Assembly: GCA_015059715.1 (NCBI GenBank)
Contig: SUZV01000014.1
Coordinates: 1-64,000 of the forward strand
From: Rikenellaceae bacterium
GTDB taxonomy: Bacteria; Bacteroidota; Bacteroidia; Bacteroidales; Rikenellaceae
Reading direction: 5' to 3'
Length of the DNA stretch: 64,000 nucleotides
Part shown: positions 34,512 through 42,671 of the stretch, in pieces
Position numbering within the stretch: position 1 is the stretch's first letter
Layout: each line of letters opens with the position of its first letter
Notes under the pieces: model-generated
The model's input: the letters and a program-made list of their open reading frames with translations, nothing else
Database searches by the model: none
What the model was told of the DNA's origin: nothing
Made by a program: the position numbers and the translations under genes

Positions 34512-35063
34512 CTACCTATCGCCCCAGCGTGGATGGCTTATGGCCAGGCCTGTAAGCTCCACTACGCGCTCCGAGAGTCGTAGGCACAGCTCATCTATTG
34601 TTTCAGTTCCGAGGTAGAATGCTGGTGAGGCGGGCATGATTATGGCTCCTGCTTCGCTTAGCGTGGTCATATTGCGTAGATGTATGAGCGAGTAGGGGGC
34701 CTCGCGCACCACGACAATCAAGCGACGACGCTCCTTGAGCATAACATCTGCGGCACGCTCTATGAGTGTGCGCGATACGCCTGAGGCTATGCGTGCCACC
34801 GTACCCATTGATGCTGGCACTACGACCATAGCATCCCAACATGCCGAGCCACTTGCTACAGAGCTCCACATATCGTCGTTGCTGTACGTCACGATACGAG
34901 GGTCATCGGGCAGGGTGACACCCTCTTGTTGTATTACCTCTTCGGCGTGACTACTCATTATAAGAGCAACGTGCTCAACCTCGGTTGAGGCTATCAGCAA
35001 GTCGAGCACCTGACGCGAGTATATTGCGCCGCTTGCCCCTGTTATGGCCACTATAATATTCAT
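34512..35063 (-). CDS. ubiX: Flavin prenyltransferase UbiX
   Basis: Adds a dimethylallyl unit to FMN to form prenylated FMN, the cofactor of UbiD-type decarboxylases. The 183-aa flavoprotein starts IVAITGASGAIYSRQ (phosphate-binding loop). It has the VVPASMGTVARIASGVS segment and the RRRLIVVVREAPYSLIHLRNM segment, all typical. UbiD is not in the window. The gene is convergent with the riboflavin kinase, with 8 nt between them, and is followed on its strand by no clear hairpin. Confidence 0.95.
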   Translation of the reverse strand: MNIIVAITGASGAIYSRQVLDLLIASTEVEHVALIMSSHAEEVIQQEGVTLPDDPRIVTYSNDDMWSSVASGSACWDAMVVVPASMGTVARIASGVSRTLIERAADVMLKERRRLIVVVREAPYSLIHLRNMTTLSEAGAIIMPASPAFYLGTETIDELCLRLSERVVELTGLAISHPRWGDR

Positions 35064-35087
35064 ATGTATAGGCTTTGTTTCGGTGTG

Positions 35088-35696
35088 CTATAGTTCAAGA
35101 ATCTTGCATTTTAACCCCTTCTCGCGTGCTGTGCGCAGTAGAGCAGGGAGCACATAGCTGGTATTACGGAAAGACTTGGCACTATCGTGGAGTGAGATAA
35201 TATCGCCACCGCGCAGGCCATTTATCGTGCCTCGCAAGCACGATTTAGGCGAGAGGTGGGTGTTGTAGTCGCGCGAAAGGACGCTCCACATTACCACACG
35301 AAAGCGTTGTGCTACGGCACGTAGCTGTGTGCGTGTGATACGTGCATAGGGTGGGCGGAAGAGTTCGGTATGTACCATATCGGCAGCAAGGTCTACATCC
35401 TCGATATAACGCTCGGTATCCATTCCCCACCCCTTCTGATGCGAGTATGTGTGGTTTCCCACCTTGTGTCCTCTATCGAGAATCATCTGGTAGAGGTCGG
35501 GGTATAGCTCTACGTTCTTGCCTAAGACGAAGAACGTAGCCTTGGCCTCGTAGCGGTCTAAGGTGTGAAGTATCCACTCCGTAACGCCTGGCGTAGGGCC
35601 GTCGTCAAAGGTGAGGTATATGCCCTCGCTGTCCTCTATGCTCCAGATGACATTGGGGTATAGCCACTTCAATATTGGACCTGGGTTTACGCGCAT
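35088..35696 (-). CDS. Polysaccharide deacetylase family protein
   Basis: A 202-aa NodB-homology protein. Motif 1 TFDDGPTP holds the catalytic base and metal Asp, motif 2 NHTYSHQ holds the metal His pair, and motif 3 RPPYAR follows. A later SLHDS motif with the catalytic His is also present. No signal peptide; it may be cytoplasmic or use a non-classical route. The family removes N-acetyl groups from peptidoglycan, chitin-like or LPS sugars; the substrate is not clear. It precedes ubiX with a 24-nt gap. -7 box TACCTTTG at 35735-35742. Confidence 0.9.
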   Translation of the reverse strand: MRVNPGPILKWLYPNVIWSIEDSEGIYLTFDDGPTPGVTEWILHTLDRYEAKATFFVLGKNVELYPDLYQMILDRGHKVGNHTYSHQKGWGMDTERYIEDVDLAADMVHTELFRPPYARITRTQLRAVAQRFRVVMWSVLSRDYNTHLSPKSCLRGTINGLRGGDIISLHDSAKSFRNTSYVLPALLRTAREKGLKCKILEL

Positions 35697-35750
35697 ACTG
35701 CAATCTTAGTTTGTTCGTTATTATTATAACCTCGCAAAGGTAACTTTTTT

Positions 35751-35780
35751 TTTGATAATCTAAAAATATCGCTACCTTTG
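35751..35780 (+). promoter_or_regulatory. Promoter of the DUF4837 gene
   Basis: TTTG (35751-35754), an 18-nt spacer and TACCTTTG (35773-35780). The deacetylase -7 box (35735-35742, minus) is just upstream, so the two genes are driven divergently. Confidence 0.75.
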
Positions 35781-35829
35781 TATAAATGTTGAGTGATACC
35801 TATAATAATACTATAATCTTATAATAATT

Positions 35830-36843
35830 ATGGATATGAAACGCATATTTTGCTCATCTATTGCTCTTGTGGTGCTATTTACTACGCTCCTATTGTCGGG
35901 ATGTAGGGTCAAGAGTAACATATCAGACAAAAATACGGCAGGCGAGGCCTACGATGTTGTCGTTATTGCTGCCGATGAGTCGTGGCGCGGAGATTTGAGC
36001 TACGCTATTTGCGATTTGCTTGAGGCTCCAGCTCCAGGCCTTACCCGCCCACAGGGTTACTTCAATATCGTCAAGCAGGTTGCGCCAGCCAACACCTCGG
36101 ATATTGATAGAATGTATCCCAATCTGTTGGTCATAAGCATAAACCCTGCTGTCGAGGCGGCTACCTATAGCATGGCAAAGAATATATATGCACGCCCTCA
36201 AAGTGTTATGACTATCACGGCACCCACCGTAGAGTCGTGTATCGCCTTTGTCGAGGATAGTGCCGCGCTGCTGCGCGAGGAGCTTGAGCGTGGTGAGCGT
36301 AATAATAGCAACAGGTACTATGCTCAGCGTCCTGCCGAGCAGCTTATGGCCGACTTTAAGAGCCATACGGGCCTTGAGATGGTCATCCCAGCAGGCTTCT
36401 TTAAGGCCAATACGCGCGATAAGGAGCTGTTGTGGTATCTGCGCGACTATCCTACACGTGCGCAGTACATCTTCGCCTTTAAGACCGATGTCGACCCTAC
36501 GCTGCCAAGCGATATGCAGGCACTCTCGGTTATGGGTGCTATAGATAGTAAGTTGGCAACCATATCGAGCAAGGGGGCCTCGGGATCGTATATGCGCCTA
36601 TCTAACGAGCCACAGTCGCTCTCCATCACAACTGACGTAACGATAAATGGCCGCGAGTGGATGGAGCTACGCGGATGGTGGGAGGTAGCAGGCGACTTTA
36701 TGGGTGGACCATTTGTTGGCTATGTGAATGTAGATAGCCAGACGAGCAAGGCTCTGGTCGTTATGTTTGCCCTATATGCCCCCGAGGACCCACAGCGCAA
36801 CCTGCTCAGGGAGCTTGAGCATCTGATATATACCACAAAGTAG
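35830..36843 (+). CDS. DUF4837 family lipoprotein
   Basis: A 337-aa protein with a type II signal (lipobox LLSGC, Cys about 25). The body contains VVVIAADESWRGDLSYAI, then APAPGLTRPQGYFNIVKQV, and near the end GREWMELRGWWEVAGDFMGGPFVGYV, the pattern of the Bacteroidetes-specific DUF4837 family. The protein is probably on the periplasmic side of the inner or outer membrane. No function is known. A DMKRIF start at 35836 (second Met) is also possible. A strong stem-loop follows. Confidence 0.85.
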   Translation: MDMKRIFCSSIALVVLFTTLLLSGCRVKSNISDKNTAGEAYDVVVIAADESWRGDLSYAICDLLEAPAPGLTRPQGYFNIVKQVAPANTSDIDRMYPNLLVISINPAVEAATYSMAKNIYARPQSVMTITAPTVESCIAFVEDSAALLREELERGERNNSNRYYAQRPAEQLMADFKSHTGLEMVIPAGFFKANTRDKELLWYLRDYPTRAQYIFAFKTDVDPTLPSDMQALSVMGAIDSKLATISSKGASGSYMRLSNEPQSLSITTDVTINGREWMELRGWWEVAGDFMGGPFVGYVNVDSQTSKALVVMFALYAPEDPQRNLLRELEHLIYTTK

Positions 36844-36862
36844 TAGGGGATAGGGTATAAGT

Positions 36863-36936
36863 TTAGGGCGTTTAAAGAGTTCGTGGCACGGGTTAGGTGT
36901 GCTAACCTATAGCTATGAACTCTTTAAACGCCCTAA
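36863..36936. terminator. Bidirectional cruciform terminator between DUF4837 and thiL
   Basis: A perfect 20-bp inverted repeat (arms 36863-36882 and 36917-36936) encloses an inner hairpin GGTTAG / CTAACC. It lies between convergent genes. It is longer than an ordinary terminator and may also be another foldback element. Confidence 0.7.
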
Positions 36937-36962
36937 TCTCTTTACAATCTCGCTCTGGTCGC

Positions 36963-37991
36963 CTATCTGTCGAATGCCTGAGCCTTAAGTGCTATACCTT
37001 CGCCATCGGGTGTTACGAGGATAACGCCAGCCTCAGGGCGTGTGATGTGTCCTATGATATCTATAAGGCCGAGCTGCACAACCTTCTCCTGCATCTCTAA
37101 TGGTACGGTAAAGAGTAGTTCGTGGTCCTCGCCACCGTTGAGTGCCGCGATAACGGGGTCGATATGCATCTCCTCGGCAAGCTGTGTGGTCTGGCGTGCT
37201 ATAGGTATTCGCTCCAGGTATATACGTGCGCCACACTCCGAGGCGCGACATATCTGCCTAAGGTCCGAGGCTAAGCCATCCGATAGGTCTATCATCGATG
37301 TTGGGCGTATGCCCTCGCTGCGCAGAGCATCGAGAATATTGGCCTTGGCGCGAGGCTTGAGGTAACGCTCAAGGAGGTATCCATACCCCTCGAACTGGGG
37401 CTCGGGGTTATCCACGCCCTTGAGTACACGCTTTTCGCGCTCAAGCAGATGAAGACCCATATATGCAGCACCGAGGTTCGAGGTTATACATATAAGGTCG
37501 TGCTCCTTGGCTCCCGAGCGATATACCACATCGCCCTTCTTGGCACGTCCTATGGCGGTTATGGTTATTACCAATCCATTCATCGATGCTGTGGTGTCGC
37601 CGCCTACGATATCTACGCCGAGCTCGCCCGAGGCAAACTCCATACCCTCGTATAGCGCGTCGAGAGCCTCGACAGTAATCTTTGCCGATATTCCGAGTGC
37701 CACCACCACCTGCTCGGGACGTGCGTTCATGGCCAAGATGTCGTTTACACCACGTACTATAGCCTTGTATCCGAGGTGCTTAAGTGGGAAGTAGCTAAGG
37801 TCGAAGTCTATGCCTTCGGTCATCATATCCGTAGATATTAGCATCACCTCCTCGCCTAAGTCTACTATAGCAGCGTCATCGCCAGCACCCATAATTGTTG
37901 AGGTATTGCGTCTTGCGAGGCGCGATGTAAGACGCTCGATGAGTCCAAACTCGCCTAAGGTAGATATCTCCGTAGCACTCTTCTTCTCCAT
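36963..37991 (-). CDS. thiL: Thiamine-monophosphate kinase
   Basis: Phosphorylates thiamine monophosphate to thiamine diphosphate, the active cofactor. The 342-aa protein of the PurM/AIR-synthase fold family has MGAGDDAAIVDLG (metal Asp pair), MTEGIDFDLSYF, LGYKAIVRGVNDILAMNARPEQVVVALGI, VGGDTTAS and GGEDHELLFTVP, all typical. No thiamine biosynthesis genes are adjacent. It ends near the cruciform terminator. Confidence 0.96.
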   Translation of the reverse strand: MEKKSATEISTLGEFGLIERLTSRLARRNTSTIMGAGDDAAIVDLGEEVMLISTDMMTEGIDFDLSYFPLKHLGYKAIVRGVNDILAMNARPEQVVVALGISAKITVEALDALYEGMEFASGELGVDIVGGDTTASMNGLVITITAIGRAKKGDVVYRSGAKEHDLICITSNLGAAYMGLHLLEREKRVLKGVDNPEPQFEGYGYLLERYLKPRAKANILDALRSEGIRPTSMIDLSDGLASDLRQICRASECGARIYLERIPIARQTTQLAEEMHIDPVIAALNGGEDHELLFTVPLEMQEKVVQLGLIDIIGHITRPEAGVILVTPDGEGIALKAQAFDR

Positions 37992-38123
37992 ATCGGTATG
38001 GTAATTTTTAATTTTGTTAAGGGCAGGGTATATAAAGTTCGTAAATTTTTAGTTCTCCGTTAAGGCCTATGTTTTGGTCGCTTTTGGGGGCCTCTTTAAA
38101 ATTTTTGCAAAAGTACCATTTTG

Positions 38124-38155
38124 ATTGGTAAATTGCAAAAAAAAATATATCTTTG
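38124..38155 (+). promoter_or_regulatory. Promoter of adk
   Basis: ATTG (38124-38127), a 20-nt spacer and TATCTTTG (38148-38155), 46 nt ahead of the start codon. Confidence 0.7.
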
Positions 38156-38201
38156 CGACAAATTTTTTCTTACATAGTAGTAACGTAAAACTTGAATAGT
38201 A

Positions 38202-38774
38202 ATGGTGAACATTATACTTTTTGGTGCTCCAGGATGTGGCAAGGGAACGCAGGCTGCGCGCTTAGCACAGCACTATGACTTATATCATATATCTACTGGT
38301 GAGGTCATTCGTTCCGAGATTAAGCGTGGTACGGAGTTAGGCAAGAGTATGGAGGGTTACATCTCGCGCGGAGAGCTTGCTCCCGACTCTATCGTTGTAG
38401 AGATGGTACGTGACTATATGCTTTCGCACAACGATAAGGGTTGTATCTTCGATGGCTTCCCACGTACTACGGCACAGGCCGAGATATTCGATAAGATGCT
38501 TGCGGAGGCTGGCTCTAAGGTCGATGTAATGATTTATATGGATGTCCCTGAGGAGGAGCTTGTAAAGCGTATCTTGCTTCGTGGCAAGGAGTCGGGACGT
38601 GCTGATGATGCTTCGGAGGAGGTTATCCGCAACCGTATAGAGGTATACCGTGCGCAGACGGCTATCGTAGCCGATTACTACACCCATCAGGGTAAGTATT
38701 CCGAGATTAACGGTTTGGGTACTATGGATGAGGTGTTCGATAGACTCACATCTGTTATCGATGCAAGAAGGTAA
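38202..38774 (+). CDS. adk: Adenylate kinase
   Basis: Catalyses ATP + AMP = 2 ADP. The 190-aa protein has the P-loop GAPGCGKGTQ (residues 8-17), the AMP-binding STGEVIRSE region, DGFPRT, and the RGKESGRADDASEEVIRNRIEVYR lid/arginine segment. It lacks the zinc-binding long lid and is the short form, as in other Bacteroidota. Own promoter; a stem-loop lies between it and the following TPM gene. Confidence 0.98.
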   Translation: MVNIILFGAPGCGKGTQAARLAQHYDLYHISTGEVIRSEIKRGTELGKSMEGYISRGELAPDSIVVEMVRDYMLSHNDKGCIFDGFPRTTAQAEIFDKMLAEAGSKVDVMIYMDVPEEELVKRILLRGKESGRADDASEEVIRNRIEVYRAQTAIVADYYTHQGKYSEINGLGTMDEVFDRLTSVIDARR

Positions 38775-38798
38775 CCCAAAGTGGTCTATTTAGAGTAT

Positions 38799-38836
38799 GC
38801 GGATAGTCTTTAAGATAATATTTAAGGACTATCCGC
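38799..38836 (+). terminator. Terminator after adk
   Basis: Perfect 10-bp stem GCGGATAGTC / GACTATCCGC with a further TTAA pairing inside, followed by GTTTTG. It ends 12 nt before the start of the next gene. Confidence 0.65.
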
Positions 38837-38848
38837 GTTTTGTATATT

Positions 38849-39769
38849 ATGAAAGAGATGAAATTACGCTTATTACTCCTTGTCGCTGCATTTGTTGTAG
38901 CTGTTGCCCCTGCGGCGTATAGTGCGCAATATAGGGCCTCGGAGGTGCCCAATGTGCAGCTTGTGGATAGTAGACGCTTTGTCACTAATCCCGACGGAAT
39001 ACTCTCGGGTGAGGCTGTTGAGCGTCTTGACTCAATATGTCTGTCGCTTCGTGAGCGCGGTATTGCCGAGGTTGTCGTTGTGGCCTTAGACGATATATCG
39101 CCGAGGGATATGGTCGACTTCTCGCAGGAGCTGTTCGAGGGTTGGGGTGTTGGTGATGATAAGCTCGACAATGGTCTTGGTATCCTCCTTGTGGGCGATA
39201 TGCGCCAGATACGTTTCCATACGGGCTATGGCTTGGAGGCTGTTCTCCCCGATGCGCTGTGCTACGAGATTCAGCAGGAGTATATGCTTCCCTACTTCCG
39301 CAATGGGGACTACTCTGGGGGTATGGTCGCAGGTGTCGAGGCTATAGATGCTGTGCTCACCTCGGGGGAGTTGCCCGTGGCCGAGGATGACGATGCCAAG
39401 GCGGCTGTGATAGCTGGCATAGTGACGCTGCTGCTACTGTCGATTGTGGTATTCAGCCTTGTTATGTATGACCGTGCGCAGAAGCGTTGTCCTAAGTGTG
39501 GTAAGCAGGGTCTTAAGGTTATCCAGACCGAGGTTACTAAGCTATCGTCATCGCGTAAGATTGTTATTGAGACGCTGAGTTGTAAGTATTGCGGTCACAA
39601 CCATACACGTCGTCGTGACTTAGATGGCGGCAGTGGTGGCGGAGGTATATATGTATTCCCTATGGGAGGCTTTGGCCGAGGAGGCGGCTTTGGTGGCGGT
39701 GGCTTCGGCGGCGGTGGCGGCTTTGGCGGCGGCTCATTTGGTGGTGGTGGCTCAGGCTCAAGCTGGTAG
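38849..39769 (+). CDS. TPM domain protein with glycine-rich tail
   Basis: About 306 aa. N-terminal signal peptide (MKEMKLRLLLLVAAFVVAVAPAAYS), a TPM phosphatase-like domain (about residues 45-165; GIAEVVVVALDDIS, GILLVGDMRQIRFHTGYGLEAVLPD), one transmembrane helix, a CPKCGK / CKYCG zinc-ribbon-like stretch, and a Gly-rich end GGGGFGGGGG-type. The earlier TTG at 38840 is less likely than ATG 38849. The tandem with lemA (39807) is widespread; both are thought to act at the membrane, but their joint role is unproven. The tail is low complexity. Confidence 0.88.
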   Translation: MKEMKLRLLLLVAAFVVAVAPAAYSAQYRASEVPNVQLVDSRRFVTNPDGILSGEAVERLDSICLSLRERGIAEVVVVALDDISPRDMVDFSQELFEGWGVGDDKLDNGLGILLVGDMRQIRFHTGYGLEAVLPDALCYEIQQEYMLPYFRNGDYSGGMVAGVEAIDAVLTSGELPVAEDDDAKAAVIAGIVTLLLLSIVVFSLVMYDRAQKRCPKCGKQGLKVIQTEVTKLSSSRKIVIETLSCKYCGHNHTRRRDLDGGSGGGGIYVFPMGGFGRGGGFGGGGFGGGGGFGGGSFGGGGSGSSW

Positions 39770-39806
39770 CTCGAAGATAAAATAAACAATATAAAACTGT
39801 AAAATT

Positions 39807-40391
39807 ATGAAGAACAAGACTTTATGGATTATCCTCGGTATCGTTGCCGTGGTGTTGGTGTGGGGTATAGGTGCCTACAATGGTTTGGTTAATAAGGAGG
39901 AGGCCGTATCGGAGGCGTGGGCCAATGTCGAGACGGTATATCAGCGTCGTGCCGACCTTATCCCCAACTTAGTATCTACGGTTAAGGGTTATGCTGCTCA
40001 CGAGAGCGAGACTCTGGAGGCTGTAACCGCAGCACGTGCTAAGTCTACCTCTATCAACGTAGACCCTACAACGGCTACTCCAGAGCAGATGAACGAGTGG
40101 TTCGAGGCTCAGGATGCTGTAGGCTCGGCACTTGGTCGCCTTATCGCTATCTCGGAGAGCTATCCAGAGCTTAAGGCTAACCAGAACTTCCTTGAGCTAC
40201 AGAAGCAGTTGGAGGGTACGGAGAATCGTATCTCTACCGAGCGTAGAAAGTATAACGAGAAGGTCAAGGCCTTCAACGTGTCGATTCGTCGCTTCCCCAC
40301 AAGCCTCATCGCTGGTATGTTTGGCTTCGAGAAGATGGCTATGTTCGAGGCGCAGGAGGGCAGTGATGTAGCCCCTGTGGTGGAGTTCTAA
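39807..40391 (+). CDS. LemA family protein
   Basis: A 194-aa protein with one N-terminal membrane helix (residues about 5-25) and a long helical domain. The family landmarks VSEAWANVETVYQRRADLIPNLVSTVKGYA, LKANQNFLELQKQLEGTENRIS and RRKYNEKVKAFNVSIRRFPTSL are all present. Function unknown in bacteria; the pairing with a TPM protein, 37 nt upstream, is common. A strong terminator follows. Confidence 0.95.
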   Translation: MKNKTLWIILGIVAVVLVWGIGAYNGLVNKEEAVSEAWANVETVYQRRADLIPNLVSTVKGYAAHESETLEAVTAARAKSTSINVDPTTATPEQMNEWFEAQDAVGSALGRLIAISESYPELKANQNFLELQKQLEGTENRISTERRKYNEKVKAFNVSIRRFPTSLIAGMFGFEKMAMFEAQEGSDVAPVVEF

Positions 40392-40410
40392 ACTACTAAG
40401 ATATACGTTT

Positions 40411-40446
40411 TATCGACCTACGAGGATAAATACTTGTAGGTCGATA
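40411..40446 (+). terminator. Terminator after lemA
   Basis: Perfect 11-bp stem TATCGACCTAC / GTAGGTCGATA with a 14-nt loop, followed by CTTTTTTTT. Confidence 0.9.
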
Positions 40447-40499
40447 CTTTTTTTTGTAAAAAAAGACCCTAAAAAGTGGAATGGTAACTATAATTTTAG

Positions 40500-40507
40500 T
40501 ATATTTG
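40500..40507 (+). promoter_or_regulatory. -7 box of the glucosaminidase gene
   Basis: TATATTTG then C fits the -7 consensus, but no TTTG lies 19-21 nt upstream. The predicted transcription start is within about 10 nt of ATG 40518 and 20 nt of ATG 40530. Confidence 0.5.
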
Positions 40508-40529
40508 CGGTAATAAGATGTACCTACTT

Positions 40530-41684
40530 ATGAAAATAGACTTTAAGCATTGTGTGCAATTGGTGCTGTGTAGTGTTGTGATGGCTCTCAGCTCGGTGAG
40601 TGTTGCTAAGGCGCAGGTCTCCGAGCCCGAGGCTGGCAAGGCGCGAAAGCCTACTGACGAGTGGGTTAAGCTAACCCCCGAAGAGTATATATATCGATGG
40701 CGAGAGACGGCTATTGAGAATATGGAGCTATATGGCATCCCCGCAAGTATCACTATGGGACAGGCTATCCTTGAGTCTGGCTTTGGTAACGGATACCTGG
40801 CACGTGTGGCAAATAACCACTTCTGTATTAAGTGTAAAAAGTCGTGGACGGGACCTACCATAACCCATAACGATGACCGCCCCGATGACTGCTTTAGGGT
40901 CTATGAGAGTGCCGAGGCCTCGTTTGCCGACCATGCCGAGTTTCTCAACGAGGGCCAGCGTTATCAATTTCTCTTTGCCTACGATACCGACGACTACAAG
41001 AGTTGGGCGAAGGGCCTTAAGAAGGCTGGATATGCCACCGCTCCCGACTACGACGCTCGCCTTATCTCGGTTATAGAGCGTTACCATCTGTATCTGCTAG
41101 ATGGCAAGAATCCTATCAAAAGGTATGATGACTACGTTGCCGAGGAGCTGGGTCACGACCCCGAGGCGTTGGCCGAGAGTGCTGCGGCAGCCAAGAGGGG
41201 TAAGGATGGCAAGCGTGAGTCGTCAAAACATAGTGACGATAGCTTGGCAAAGGGTGATAGCAACGCAAGCGACGATATCCCCAAGGCCTATAGCGAGGAG
41301 GGTATAGACCCCAATAACTTCCGCGTAACGATAAATTCGCATCATGGTTATAACGTATACCTGACAAATGGTGCGCACTATATTATTGCTAAGGGTGGCG
41401 ATAGCTTTGCCTCGCTTGGTGAGCTATTCAAGGTGTCGCCACATACGTTGCGCAAGTTTAATGACCTAAAGGGTGATGCCGAGCCCAAGGAGGGTGATGT
41501 GGTATATATTGAGCGTAAGGCATCGCACTGGGGTGGTGCCGAGGCTACGCATACCATTAAGCAGGGTGAGACGCTACGCTCTATATCGCAGGAGTATGGC
41601 GTGCGTCTTAATCAACTTACGAAGCTAAACCGCCTACGTGCCGATGCTAAGCTAACCCCAGGGACAACGCTTAAGTTGCGATAG
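40530..41684 (+). CDS. Secreted glucosaminidase with two LysM domains
   Basis: About 384 aa: signal peptide (MKIDFKHCVQLVLCSVVMALSS to KAQ), then a FlgJ-type glucosaminidase/muramidase domain (about residues 50-195; ITMGQAILESGFGNGYLA with its catalytic Glu, NNHFCIKCKKSWTG, and FRVYESAEASFADHAEFL). A Lys/Ser/Asp-rich linker follows, and then two LysM peptidoglycan-binding modules (HYIIAKGGDSFASLGELF and HTIKQGETLRSISQEYGV). It probably cuts peptidoglycan in the periplasm for growth or division. ATG 40518 would add four residues. Monocistronic as far as can be seen. Confidence 0.92.
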   Translation: MKIDFKHCVQLVLCSVVMALSSVSVAKAQVSEPEAGKARKPTDEWVKLTPEEYIYRWRETAIENMELYGIPASITMGQAILESGFGNGYLARVANNHFCIKCKKSWTGPTITHNDDRPDDCFRVYESAEASFADHAEFLNEGQRYQFLFAYDTDDYKSWAKGLKKAGYATAPDYDARLISVIERYHLYLLDGKNPIKRYDDYVAEELGHDPEALAESAAAAKRGKDGKRESSKHSDDSLAKGDSNASDDIPKAYSEEGIDPNNFRVTINSHHGYNVYLTNGAHYIIAKGGDSFASLGELFKVSPHTLRKFNDLKGDAEPKEGDVVYIERKASHWGGAEATHTIKQGETLRSISQEYGVRLNQLTKLNRLRADAKLTPGTTLKLR

Positions 41685-41799
41685 TGTATGTACAAAAGTT
41701 AAGGGAGGTTTTACGAAATAGGACAACCGAAACAGAACCTCTCGGCAACGAAAAATATAGTTACTAAATTTATAGAACATCCCTTAAATACATAGAGTT

Positions 41800-42480
41800 A
41801 TGGCTCAACTAAGAAACAAAATTTTAGATGCTATAGTCAAGAAGTCGACGCTCAAGCAGCAGATTTTTGATAATACCTTCTCGACGTTTAACGAGCTTAA
41901 GGAGACGCTCTTCGAGTTGGCCTCCGAGATAGACGACGAGCTTGATGGTAAGCTTGACCGCCGTGTGCGTATTGAGTATCGTGATAGGGGTAAGTTCGAG
42001 GCTCAGATTCAGGTGGCCAGCGATGTCCTCATCTTCCAGATGCACACAGACGTATTCGAGTTCGACTCGAACCATATAATATGGCAGAATAGCTACGTGC
42101 AGGAGAATAGGGATAACTCCTATATCGGTGTTATCAACATCTATAACTTCCTTTCAGACTCGCTTAAGTATAACCGTAGCGCAGATGAGGGTTATCTGGT
42201 AGGTCGCATCTTCATCAATCGCGAGAAGTGCTTCTTTGTCGAGGGCAAGCGTCAGACGCTGGTGCGCCCTATGGCCTTTGGACAGCGAAAGATTGACCGC
42301 GATGCCTTAGTCGAGATTATCGAGACAGCTATGCACTACGCCTTAAACTTCGATTTGTTGATGCCCCCATACGAGGAGAATATACGTGTTACGGTCGACC
42401 AGTTTAATAGCAAGCTCGATAACTCGAAGTTCACTACGGGTAAACGTCTTAGCTATGACTTCTCGATTGACGATATCTAA
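41800..42480 (+). CDS. Conserved protein of unknown function
   Basis: A 226-aa soluble protein with no signal peptide, no membrane helix and no motif I can name. The N-terminal 60 residues are helical and charged (KKSTLKQQIFDNTFSTFNELKETLFELASEIDDELDG). The middle is beta-rich with many aromatic and charged residues (FEAQIQVASDVLIFQMHTDVFEF, NSYIGVINIYNFLSDSLKYN). The end is acidic. The codon use and composition match the neighbours, so this is a real gene. I believe similar proteins exist in other Bacteroidales, but I cannot name them. It is separated from the LysM gene by an imperfect inverted repeat (TTAAGGGA at 41699, TCCCTTAA at 41780). Confidence 0.8.
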   Translation: MAQLRNKILDAIVKKSTLKQQIFDNTFSTFNELKETLFELASEIDDELDGKLDRRVRIEYRDRGKFEAQIQVASDVLIFQMHTDVFEFDSNHIIWQNSYVQENRDNSYIGVINIYNFLSDSLKYNRSADEGYLVGRIFINREKCFFVEGKRQTLVRPMAFGQRKIDRDALVEIIETAMHYALNFDLLMPPYEENIRVTVDQFNSKLDNSKFTTGKRLSYDFSIDDI

Positions 42481-42671
42481 ACAAATGTCGACACCGAGGT
42501 TTTAGGGTATGCTCGATGCGATGGGTTGAATAGCCCAGAGGTAGTAGCGATATACTGTGCTGACGACAAGTACCTTGAATTAAGAGGTTGTTTAATACCT
42601 ATTTGTCACGTTCTTTCAAATTTGGGAAACTTATAAATAATAATAGAATATAACTTAAAACTATAACCACT

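Noticed and set aside
39595..39789. Proline-rich minus-strand frame at 39.6 kb
   Set aside because: It is the complement of the Gly-rich tail of the TPM protein.
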